From positions 620,001 through 684,000 of the forward strand of contig JAEHOE010000029.1 of assembly GCA_016858145.1 (NCBI GenBank): DNA of 64,000 bases. The letters run 5' to 3'. The DNA comes from Edaphochlamys debaryana (taxonomy: Eukaryota; Chlorophyta; Chlorophyceae; Chlamydomonadales). Position numbers and translations under genes: made by a program. Of the stretch, positions 25,156 to 34,346 are shown piece after piece (position 1 is the stretch's first letter; the number at the start of each line of letters is the position of its first letter). The notes beneath the pieces were generated by a model, which searched no databases, was not told the DNA's origin, and was given only the letters and a program-made list of their open reading frames with translations.

Positions 25156-25160
25156 TGTAA
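25156..25160 (+). terminator. Candidate TGTAA polyadenylation signal, copy 1
   Basis: The first TGTAA after the stop of copy 1, about 640 nt downstream. TGTAA is the common polyadenylation signal of chlorophycean genes, and long 3' untranslated regions are usual. No transcript evidence is available. Confidence 0.35.
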
Positions 25161-25788
25161 GCCTGGGTTAAGTATAGCTGAAAAGTGCCGGAAGTGAAGC
25201 ATGGGAAAGGGCATGGGCGCGGTGGAGTTGAAGTGAGAGCGAGGTGAATCAGCTAATTTCCTTGCCGAGCGTAGCGCAGCTCAGGAAACCGAGGTTTCCT
25301 ACGTTCCCGGGTAGCTGTTCCCATGCGTGTACGGCACATGGTGCTGTCGGTGATGTCTCCGTGGCTCGTTTGGCTACGAAGGCCTAGTGAGAGCCTCGGG
25401 GTTAGCGCCACAGCGCGTACCTTACCCTTCTAGCGAGGACAGAAGTTGCTGCTTGCAGGTATCTTGCTGGAGCGTTGCTGGAGCGTTGGACTGGAGTGCT
25501 GGACGTGGTGATTGTTGTGCCGGTTAGGGCAATGTAGGAAACTCTTACTTGCCCGAACCCTGAAGTACTGAAGCATGGCCTCAGCATGCGTGCGTGACTG
25601 TGCAAGCTGTAATGGCTGCCGGGTTCTCCGCACTTGGATTGGGGAAGGAGTGACGCTATGCCGGTACAGTGCTTGAATGACTGCTGATGGAGCTGTGCGG
25701 TATCTTGGATCTGCTTTGCCCCTTGCATATGCGTGCAGTGGCGCGGTTTAGGGTGGGCGCTTGGCCTTTGATTGGCCGTTTCCCGTGA

Positions 25789-26033
25789 TGCCGGTCAGAG
25801 CGTGTGCGCAAGATATGCCATCAAGGTGTGGAAGATGAGCTTCATGTGCTGTTCGAGTGTGCGTGAGGGTTATGCGCGGATTCGGCAAGAGTCTGGATTT
25901 TGCTTCCATGGAGGGGATGCGGGTTCCGTTTGGCATCAATGCCCATGTGTTCTTGGGCGCTTTTTCGTCTGAGTTCTTGGTGTGCCCCGACTCTGGCCCT
26001 AACGGAGCGTGCGGGTTGGTTCAACACCTGTAA
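25789..26033 (+). pseudogene. Decayed LINE reverse-transcriptase C-terminal fragment
   Basis: The frame at 25,789-25,863 reads CRSERVRKICHQGVEDELHV, then LFECA, then a stop. This is the Cys/His pattern with E-D-E-x-H-V-L-F-E-C typical of the zinc-binding tail that closes ORF2 of many LINEs. The sequence on either side is broken by stops and frameshifts, so only a remnant is present. The assignment is by motif alone. Confidence 0.4.
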
Positions 26034-27155
26034 CGTTCGTCTTTTGGGGCCTAGGCGCACCTATAACTTTGATTGGTATCTGGTTTGGGTAACGGTGGGA
26101 CCCTTTCCCAGCAAACTGGAAGCTTCCCACCCCCAGACAAACACATACAGCGTGTACCCGGCGTGCCCCCTTCAACATATCCTCCGTTTAGAACAACCCA
26201 GATCACTCTAATCAAGGGGCACACTGCACGGCACTCGATAGTGCCCATAATACGCCCACAACTAAGCACCTGGAACTCTCAGTCATGACCGTCTGCCGTC
26301 TGCCAGCACCCGACAGCCCTGCTTACGCCTCCACCCGGCCAGGCTCGAATACCTCTCGCTGCTCATCGTCGATTTCGAGGATCGGCATCAGGTCAAAAGG
26401 GCAGGCGCCAGTTGGTGCAGGGCGGCAGGCCATATCCGCTTCGGGCAATTCCGAACTAGCTAACCTCCGGGTACCGAGTGTACCGTTGGGCGCCGTACGA
26501 TGCCGTTAGGCATGGTCAGGGGGGCAGACGCAGCGTGCGTGGTGTGGACGCCGGGCTGGGGGAGGGGGGCCAGGTCAGCGCCTTTGTAGACGCGCACGCC
26601 CGGGGTCTTGGGGCGACGCACAATACGCATTCCGTTCACCCGAGTTCATCACGATGTCGCCGGGCTGGGGCGGCGGGCCAGCGGCCACAGGCCCCGCTCT
26701 GGCGGCAACCACAAGCCCTGCAAGCCCTCGCTAGCTGGGCCCCCGCCGGGCCCCCTCGCAGCCCAAGCCGTCTCCGCACAGCCCAGTCGACACACGTGGG
26801 CAACTCGCATTTTTCAGCCATTTCAGCGTTGCTCTATGCTTGTTGTCGGCTCGCTCTCCGTTCTACCATCGAGCCATGGCGAATGGAACTGCGAATTTTC
26901 AATCTTCCGTGTAAGGGCAGGTGCACGTACGCTCTCTAATGCTACCTATGAACTGCTGAGCGGATGGCGACATCGGGCTGGTTTGATTGCTTGGCTGCAC
27001 GAGCAGCAGCCCGCCGGCGGGGCTCCTCCGCTCGCTCGCCCTGTACACGCTAACGAGTTGAAACGATTAGCACATTTGCGTGGGACGGGCGGAGGGGCGG
27101 TCCACGGATTTCCCGCGCCAACGAAGTGAGGTGCCATAGGTACAGTCAGCCAGGT

Positions 27156-27505
27156 CTCCCGATAACTTCTGGGTCATAGAGCGTAGGTGACTATGTGCCT
27201 ACTCGGCCATATGCCCATCGCGATCCGCACCACCTCGCCCATAAGCACAGAAGCCCAACGCGTTGACCTCGCATACACGATCGCGCCGCACCGTCGACCC
27301 CTGCGCCATTGGCACACTCACTGCATAGCACACTAGGCCATACGCGCAACAGCGCACAGCGTATAGCGACTTGACCGCGCAACATTGCGCTTCCACCGCG
27401 ACTCACTCCTGCGCTCCCAGACCTCCGCTCGCTAGCGGCTGTTGCCACGTACCCTCCCCAAGCCATGCGGGAGTCGGGCGGGGCCCGGGGAGGCCCTGCG
27501 CGCTG
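27156..27505 (+). repeat. Left terminal inverted repeat
   Basis: Begins CTCCCGATAACTTCTGGGTC and runs to GCCCTGCGCGCTGA. It pairs with the reverse complement of 28,965-29,316 at roughly 90 percent identity, with small indels such as CATTGC against CATTTGC. Confidence 0.85.
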
Positions 27506-27949
27506 AGAGCAGGCGCATCGCCAAACAGAGCGTCGGCCTCCACGGCCTGTAACGACCACGTGTTAGCGCAATAGCGTAGCGTAAGGATGGCGCGGAGTGG
27601 GGTGGCGCCTGCGTGAGGCGCCTGCGCATTCCTCCTCTTTGCGGCCATGCCTGGCGACACGCAGGGCAAGGTGGGCGTGGGAGGTGGGAGGCAACCCAGG
27701 CGCTCCTTGACATCAGGTTCTGGCTTCCTGCCCCTCACCCGCCAAACGGCCCTACCCCCACCCCCACCCCCGCCGTGTCCACCCTCTCCGCTTCCCGCCT
27801 CCGCTTCCCGCCTCCCCTCCCACAGCGGACCCAAGCAAACAAGCTTGACCCCGCCCCAGCATGGGTTCCACCGTCACCACAACCACGGCCGAAGCAGACG
27901 CGTGCTCGGCGCCCTGGCCAGCGCCTGCCGCGCGCTCAAGGTCAGCCAG

Positions 27950-28462
27950 CTGCACCCAAGCGCACCAGGACTAGGGTTGAAGACGGCGCAGCAGGCCCCC
28001 ACCCCCGGCGTGGGATAACCTGGCGCGAGCGCGTGGAGCGCGAGGAAGCCGCGTGGGATGCCGCCCTTCCGGCAATGGAGGAGGCGTTCATTACGCATGC
28101 CCACATCCACGCCCAAATGGAGCGTGACCTTGCCGCCTCCGTCTTGGGTGCGGTCCAGCAGCGCATCGACACGGCCTGTCAGCGCCTATGTGACCGCCAT
28201 GCCAGCTCGTGCCAAAGCGCCAGCTTCCGATGGGTGGTCTCGGACGAGGGCGTTCCCTTGGCCACCGTACGTGGGCCTCAACTGCAGCGGGCCCGTGTAC
28301 CTGAGCTCTGCGGCATGCGACCACTGTGGTGCCACCTTGACCCCCACCGCAATGGAGGTGGGCTGCTTCGTGAGCTCCCCCGTGGTTGCGCACACGTGGT
28401 ACGACATCCAGGTCCACAAGGCCTATGGCCTGCTGTGCTGTGATGGCCTATCCGTCACGGGT
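27950..28462 (+). pseudogene. KDZ (CxC) transposase N-terminal fragment
   Basis: The first frame reads TWRERVEREEAAWDAALPAM and a helical stretch up to about 28,265. After a +1 shift the second frame reads YVGLNCSGPVYLSSAACDHC, then GATLTP, MEVGCFVSSP and HTWYDIQVHKAYGLL. The W-x-x-R helix followed by a C-x-x-C with L-x-P, GCFPSSP-like and W(Y/F)-x-(I/L) elements is the N-terminal signature of KDZ transposases. The reading frame breaks at about 28,266 and the catalytic domain is missing, so it cannot be functional. Confidence 0.6.
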
Positions 28463-28735
28463 GCGTGCGTGCGTGGGTTAGGGTACCGGGGTCAGCACAC
28501 GTGTCCAGCAGGCGCTACCCGACCCTGACCGCTTTGGTCCGCTCCTCCCGCTACTGACCCTTGCCCTTGGGCAGCCTCGTACAGGTCCGCAATGCCGTCT
28601 GCCTTACGGCCGTCATCCTAGGAGAGGGAGGGGCAAGGAAAGTTGGCAAGGTGGTGGGGGCAGGGCGAGCTGAGGCGGGGACAAGGGGGCTTGGAGGCGG
28701 GGCTTGGAGGCGGGCACTTGCACGCATTTGCTCAC

Positions 28736-28951
28736 CCGCAGCTGTTTCACCACTTGGGCGGCGACCTGTGAGATGGAGTACTGGAACCGCCCTGTCGCGG
28801 AACCACCCCTGGCGTCGATGGCGATGGTTACGATGTCCGCAGTTCCAGCGGGTAGAGCCGCTCTAACCCGGTTCAAGAGAAGCTCCGCAGCCTTGCTTGC
28901 TGCAGACGGGGGCTCAAGCTTGCGCTTGCTGCCCCTGCCTTTTGGCGCCAT
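28736..28951 (-). CDS. Possible first exon of an element-encoded basic protein
   Basis: On the minus strand an ATG at 28,951 opens MAPKGRGSKRKLEPPSAASK, then NRVRAALPAGTADIVTIAID and GRFQYSISQ, to VVKQLR at a GTGAGC donor (28,735). It is 72 codons, begins just inside the right inverted repeat and points inward. The Lys/Arg-rich start looks like a nuclear protein. No downstream exon is found, so it may be a relic of a second transposon gene. Confidence 0.35.
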
Positions 28952-28964
28952 CTTGAGTTTGTGT

Positions 28965-29316
28965 TCAGCGCGCAGGGCCTCCCGGGGCCCCGCCCGACAC
29001 CCGCATGGCTTGAGGAGAGTTCGTGGCAACAGCCGCTAGCGAGCGGGGGTCTAGGAGCGCAGGAGTGAGTCGCGGTGGAAGCGCAAATGTCGCGCGGTTA
29101 AGTCGCTATACGCTGTGCGCTGTTGCGCTTATGGCCTAGTGTGCTATGCAGCGAGTGTGCCAATGGCGCAGGGGTCAACGGTGCGGCGCGATCGTGTATG
29201 CGAGGTCAACGCGTTGGGCTTCTGTGCTTATGGGCGAGGTGGTGCGGGTCGCGATGGGCATATGGCCGAGTAGGCACATGGTCACCTACGCTCTATGACC
29301 CAGAAGTTATCGGGAG
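28965..29316 (-). repeat. Right terminal inverted repeat
   Basis: Reverse complement of the left repeat, ending CAGAAGTTATCGGGAG at 29,316. The granulin-like gene starts only about 250 bp beyond this end. Confidence 0.85.
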
Positions 29317-29323
29317 GTACAGT

Positions 29324-29567
29324 AGTCCGTATGCATCCACATCCGCAAACAAGTGCATCCGCACGTGTGGCGCAAACCTAGACCACCATCGGTCCGTCGC
29401 GGCCGCTGATCCTAGCTATGCCACTGCTAGAACGAGGCGAAATCGGCCAGAAGTCAAGGACATCGGGCCTCTCACTGGAGCTTTTGCAGTTGGTGTTGTG
29501 AGCTGCGCGCGCTCAAACACGCTGCGCAAGCGCAAGCGAAGCGCGAGTGACTGCCAAGCGGAGTTGA
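29324..29567. other. Upstream region of the granulin-like gene
   Basis: 244 bp between the transposon end and the start codon at 29,568. It must contain much of the 5' untranslated region and promoter. I see no clear TATA box. The transposon sits immediately upstream and could influence expression. Confidence 0.4.
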
Positions 29568-31073
29568 ATGGAGATGGCGATCGCCGCGGTCCTATGGCGT
29601 TGGCCGGCCGTGGCCGGCCTCATGGTATTGGTCGGCATTTCGAGCATGGCTGCGGGAGCAATGGCGCAGGTGCGCTGCGGCTGCGGCCTGCTGGGGCGGG
29701 CGGGTCGCGGTCACCTTGGCAAGTGCGGCCGTGCGCGTCCGGGGCCCCGCCCCGGGGACTGAGCCCACATGGCCGGTGGGGCCCCCCGCGGCCCCGCCGC
29801 GGGGAAGGACCCAGGCCCCGCCCCCGCCGCCCGTGTGGCCTCCAGATGTGGCCTCCAGATTAGTAACTGCTAAATCTGGTTTCATACGTGGGGTTATTGG
29901 GGCCTTGTGATCATGGTAGTATGTTCGGGGCACACCCGTCCCGCCGGCTGCGGGTAGCTAGGTCGCATACGAGCGCTGGGCTGCGGCTCAGGCAGGACTC
30001 TGGGCTGCTCAGCCGCAATCATTGCATGATGCCCCTCGCCTCTCTCCCATTCCGCACAGAAGACCGCATGCCTTACCGCCAGCAGGCTCAACCCGGCCGA
30101 GGCTACCATGGCGTTGCACCCCAAACAAGGCCGGCGGCTGTTTCAGGGAACCCCAGGAGCGCCCACTGCCCTTTGCGGCAACTCCCCCATTGCTCCGTCA
30201 GATTTTTGCTGCAATAACGGGACAGGAGGCTACTGTCCCTCCGCCAACACAACGGGCTGCTGCGGGGACGGCTGCTGCGTCAAGGGCTTCACCTGCCTCG
30301 CCGGCAACTGCTCGTCGGCGCCGCCCCCCACACCCCCGTCCCCTCCGGATCGCCGCACCCCGTCCCCTCCGGAACGCCGCCCACGGTCCCCACCGGATCG
30401 CCGCCCACCAGCCGCCCCCAAGACCTCCGCTGCAGAGTGCCTCGCCTGTTGCTTCCAGCAGGAGCAGTCTGACGACATCTTCGCCCTGCCCCTGCCAAGC
30501 GAGTGTGACTTCATTGACTTCTGGGAGTGCCCCCCTTGTCCTCCAATGCCCCCTCCCCCGCCCCGCCACCCACCCAGCCACCCTGCCCCACCCTTCCAAC
30601 CCGGCTACAATCCGTGCAGCTTTGGACAGGACTACTGCGGCGGCGAGTGCATGTACATTTTGGCGGGGGAGTGCTGCCGTACACGTACGGGGTCACACCC
30701 TTGTGACTTGGGGAGGAAATGCTGCGGAGACGGGTGTTGCCAAGCAGGACTCTCGTGCAACGGCACCATGTGTGTTTCGAACTTTACTAACGTCGGCACG
30801 CCGTACAGCAGTACGAAGTCGTCTGTACCTGGTGGGGCCATCGCCGGCATTGTCGTGGGCGTGGTGGGGGTTCTCGGTTTGGCATTGGGTGTGGCTCTTT
30901 GCGCGCAGAAAAGGAAGCGAGGAGGTGGCGGGCCCTCCCCGGCGGCGCCGCAGCTGCCGCAGGCGTCTGAGCAGGCCGAGCTATCAGCACCGCCAGCCAG
31001 TGCGGCGCCGGCGGCACAGCCGGAAGGGTTGGCGGCGAAGGACATCAACCTCGAGAGCACGGCACCTACTTAA
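29568..31073 (+). CDS. Cys-rich granulin-like single-pass membrane protein
   Basis: Two exons: 29,568-29,669 (102 nt) and 30,060-31,073, joined in phase 0 across a 390-nt GT-AG intron; 371 residues. Exon 1 is a signal peptide (MEMAIAAVLWRW, then a Val/Leu/Gly-rich core ending AGAMAQ). The ectodomain has two Cys-rich blocks (residues about 70-118 and 220-275), each with a CCGDGCC-x4-L/F-x-C core like granulin or CCxxxxCC modules, joined by a Pro-rich stretch with SPPDRR/SPPERR repeats. A transmembrane helix (GGAIAGIVVGVVGVLGLALG, about 293-316) is followed by a basic stop-transfer (QKRKR) and a tail of about 50 residues rich in Ala/Pro. The start was chosen because exon 1 supplies the signal peptide; an ATG at 30,108 would lose it. 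Probably a cell-surface protein; its partner is unknown. Confidence 0.8.
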
Positions 31074-32344
31074 CCTGCTTGTGCTGCCGCTGGCGGCAGC
31101 AGCGAGCCCAACTCGAGCGCGGCCCCCACACTCGGGGTGGCGGCCATGATTGCCGCGGGGAATTGAGGCGGAGTTTCTGAGCAAAGGGTACATTTGGGCT
31201 GGGCACGCACTTTCCGGCTTTCCGGAAGACCAGACACTGTACCTCGTGCGTATCGTATGAGAGCAAGGCAGACGGTGGGCGAACCTGGGCAGACGCATGG
31301 CAGGCGCGGGGTTGGCACTCTCCGGGCGCATGGAGTGGACCACTGGACTGGCATCTGCTTCACTACTTGGTTTTGGGGCTTGGTTTCGGGGCGAGTGAGG
31401 GGCGGCGCGTGTTGAGCCCTGCCGTATGTTCCTAGGCGAAGGGTGCGTGGTGATTGATAGGGTGTTGGGTAAATGTTGGGAAATGAAGCGGAAGTATGGA
31501 GGTGTAGGAGGGGGAGTGTCAACTTGTCACTGCTGGGCTTTCCGTTGCCCTCTACAAGAAGTAGCATTGGGCCTGAGTAGGCACATGCAGTCAAGCCACG
31601 CACTCATTCCTGCTAGTGTGGGACGAAGCCGAGGGGGAGTGGAACTTGGGGTAGGTGGAACCCCTGATGAGTGGAATGGGAGCGGAAATGGCCGTCATCA
31701 CAGCAAGCACCATAACGCTCAGGCCATCCATGCTTGCATGTTCAGGATTCGGTTCTGTAGGAGAGTCGACTCCCACTCCTACTCACTCCATCCACCAGGC
31801 TAATCTAGCTCATTGCATGCCCTTCCCAACGATTCACTTTCGCCACTGTCAATCTCCAGCAGTTAAGGGTCACAGCCAAGCGCCGCCCAGCACGCACTCC
31901 GGTGTGCTTTGACACATGTAAGCACCCGTCTATCTATGGGTAAGGTATATGAATATGAATCACCTGTCTCAACGACACCAGCCTGCCTTGCCACACTCGA
32001 CGGCCCAAACGCATGCACAAACTAATGGAGGCGAGGGGTCACACATTGCTGAGAGACCACAGTATGCTCATCACTCCTTCTCGTGCCAAGTATCAAGCAG
32101 TACCGATCCTGTCACGTTCCTTGTCAAGGTGCCACTAGCTTCAGCAGCCCGTCTCCTGGCTGCCCGCCCCTTTCAGTGCACGCAATTCTGAATACCCAGG
32201 CCGCATGCTAGTCCAACCCTGCAAAACGCCATGAAATGTCATTATAGCCCTGATTTCGTGCATTGGGGCTGTACGCAACACTGCATCAATTGATCCGTGC
32301 CGTGCTATGGACGAAGTGGGGCGGAGGAGTAGTCCCCTCGCGTC
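31074..32344. other. Spacer between granulin-like gene and right arm
   Basis: 3' flank of the granulin-like gene and, on the other strand, of copy 2. Open frames are short and lack codon structure like the neighbours. Nothing recognised. No TGTAA on the minus strand was spotted close to the stop of copy 2. Confidence 0.5.
31917..31921 (+). terminator. Candidate TGTAA polyadenylation signal
   Basis: First TGTAA I find downstream of the granulin-like gene, about 840 nt after the stop. Plausible but unsupported by transcripts. Confidence 0.3.
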
Positions 32345-32493
32345 CCTAGTGTCCCGGATGCGTCATATAATGCGTTGTCGTATTTGAGCTGAGCTCACCC
32401 CAGCCAAGCCTATTTCCACGGCAGCTGCCTCCATGCCACTGTGTCGCATGCCTCTGGTCGTACGACTGTGTACGGCAGCCGGATGGTCGCTCC

Positions 32494-34346
32494 TCAAGAC
32501 CCGTCTGTGTAAGCCATGTTCTTGACCGGACAGTACTGGGGGCAAGCAGGGGAACGCCGCAGCGGGAGGGCGGTGAGCGAGGTAAGGCACGGGATGCCAA
32601 GCTGCTCTTGCTGCACTCCTGCTGCAGCACCACCCCGAAAAACGCGAACGAAGACATGCCTGGTCCACTCACCGCGTACTTCGCATCTGCGAATGCGTAC
32701 ACGCACGAGCCGGAGCGGTAGTCCCCGCACACATCCTCCAGCGTCTTGCACTTGGTGGAGGGCATGAAGCGCATCACCAGTCGGTTGCCGGGCTTCCGCG
32801 CCTGGTTGGATTGAAGGCGTGCACAAGCATAACGGTAAGCCTTTGAGATATAAGGGCTACAAGTCAATGCTGGTGCGTTGTATGGTAGGCGTTGAATCTA
32901 GAGTCATCAAACGCGGCGGGTAATGTGGGGCGGGCAACGAACCCGCTGGGTGCCGCCCGCCCGCGGCTCGCTTGCTTGCTTGCGTGTGGGACGTGCCTGC
33001 TCGGGTGAGAGGTTGACTCGTGAGACCTTGAGCGCGACGCAGTCCACTGCGGGCAGGCGCTTGGAGGCGGGGGCCTGGTACATGTGGTAGTGGGCCGCTA
33101 CCACCGCCGCCTGTGTGGGATGAAGGGGAGGAAAGAGGGGTGGTGTGGGGTTGGGGGGGGAGATGGGTGGGTGTTGGGTGTTGGGCACGTGACGTCAAGC
33201 GAGGTCTCCGTCAAGGGCACGTGCCGATTGTTTAGGGCAGATGAGAGATTGAGTGCGTGACAAGATGAAATTCTCTTACCTCGGGCGCGTCCGAGGTGAC
33301 CAGGCCGGATGTGACCTGGCTGCCCTCGCACCTGGGGTCCGCCATGACCTACAAGCAGGAGGGTTGATGGATGCGAGGCTTGCGGAATGGAAGGCAAGGC
33401 TCAGAGGCTTGGCAGGCGGCTATGCCTCACAAGCCCTTTGCTTGCCTATCTAAAGCACTCCATCCCCTCCTACCATGAATGCGTACGCAAGCTCTGTCGA
33501 GTTGTCGATCGTGGTTACAGGCGGGATGTCGAAATACACCTGGGGGTATGCGATGGGTGCGGTGGGTGGGCAGGATTGGTCCTGGCGAGCTGAGCCCCCT
33601 CTTTTTTGCCATCCAGCCTCTGCATGGACCCCCACATGACCCCACGCCATGGGGCCTCCGTCTTCTCACGGTGCACCCCTGTGCGTTCACGCCTGCTGCA
33701 GGCCAAATGCAGACCTCCCCCACAAACATAGGGCCAGCCACCAGCACACCGACCTCATGCCAGCCGTCCACTGGGGATTTGCGTGACGTGGTTCCGTTGG
33801 CCACAATGTACGGCAGCCGGTTCTTCGCGGGTCGCTGGGCGCAGGGCCCGAACACCGGCTGGCATGCGTCGGCCTTCCAGCCGGGGTAGGGCTCGGCCGG
33901 GGCGGTAGGAGGCGCCGGCACGCCTGGCGGCGGCGGTGCTTGGGGTGGAGACGGCGGCACGTAGCCAGTGACGATCCGCCCTGCCTCGGGCTGCGTGGGT
34001 CGGATCGAGGCCGATGGCACGAGCCGCACCCGACCCCCCGTGGGCGTCTGGATGACGTACACGTTCGCTTCCGCGTCCAGGCTGCAGTTCACCGGCTGCA
34101 TCTCGGGCCGGGCCTTGCAGTTGATTGCGCTGGGTGTCCCGTCAGGTTCCCGCGCGGTGATGGTGCACGAGGCCCGGCCCAGGCCCAGGCGCTTTAGTAA
34201 GGCCGACAGGCTCTCGTCGGTTGCGTTGGCTCCGACTACCACTGTCACAGCTTTTCCTGGAGAGGCAGCGATGGCCGCGAGTGCGCGCGCTTGGCGCGCG
34301 TTGAGTGCTTCCAGGACGGTGTCTACCACCAGAGCATTGCGTGTTG
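32494..34346 (-). other. Copy 2: repeat 5 and degenerate pherophorin C-terminal domain
   Basis: Exons 54-59: 33,754-34,346; 33,474-33,539; 33,280-33,348; 32,997-33,110; 32,673-32,801; 32,494-32,535. Lengths are identical to copy 1, including the GC-AG intron after exon 57. Stop TGA at 32,494-32,496. Confidence 0.75.

Larger units (their letters stand above)
24518..27138. other. Spacer downstream of copy 1, no complete gene
   Basis: Arm homology ends by about 24,690. Beyond it the sequence is less GC-rich and I find no intact gene. It contains a perfect short hairpin (GGAAACC-GA-GGTTTCC, 25,284-25,299), TGTAA motifs at 25,156, 25,608 and 26,029, and a decayed LINE end (separate entry). The part from 26,285 to 27,138 has open frames but none I recognise. 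Confidence 0.6.
27147..29315. mobile_element. Non-autonomous KDZ-type DNA transposon
   Basis: A 2.17-kb element bounded by about 350-bp terminal inverted repeats (27,156-27,505 and 28,965-29,315). An 8-bp direct repeat GGTACAGT lies at 27,139-27,146 and 29,316-29,323, a plausible target-site duplication (8 bp is known for Zisupton elements). The left inverted repeat starts about 10 bp inside the left copy of this repeat, so the left end is imperfect. Inside is a truncated transposase with a KDZ-like CxC zinc-binding region; no catalytic core is visible. The element lies across the axis of the large inverted duplication. Confidence 0.75.

Noticed and set aside
29123..29863. Plus-strand open frame of 246 codons through the right inverted repeat
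   Set aside because: It runs out of the transposon repeat into the signal-peptide exon of the granulin-like gene in another frame; its left part is only the translated inverted repeat, mirrored at 27,191-27,559.
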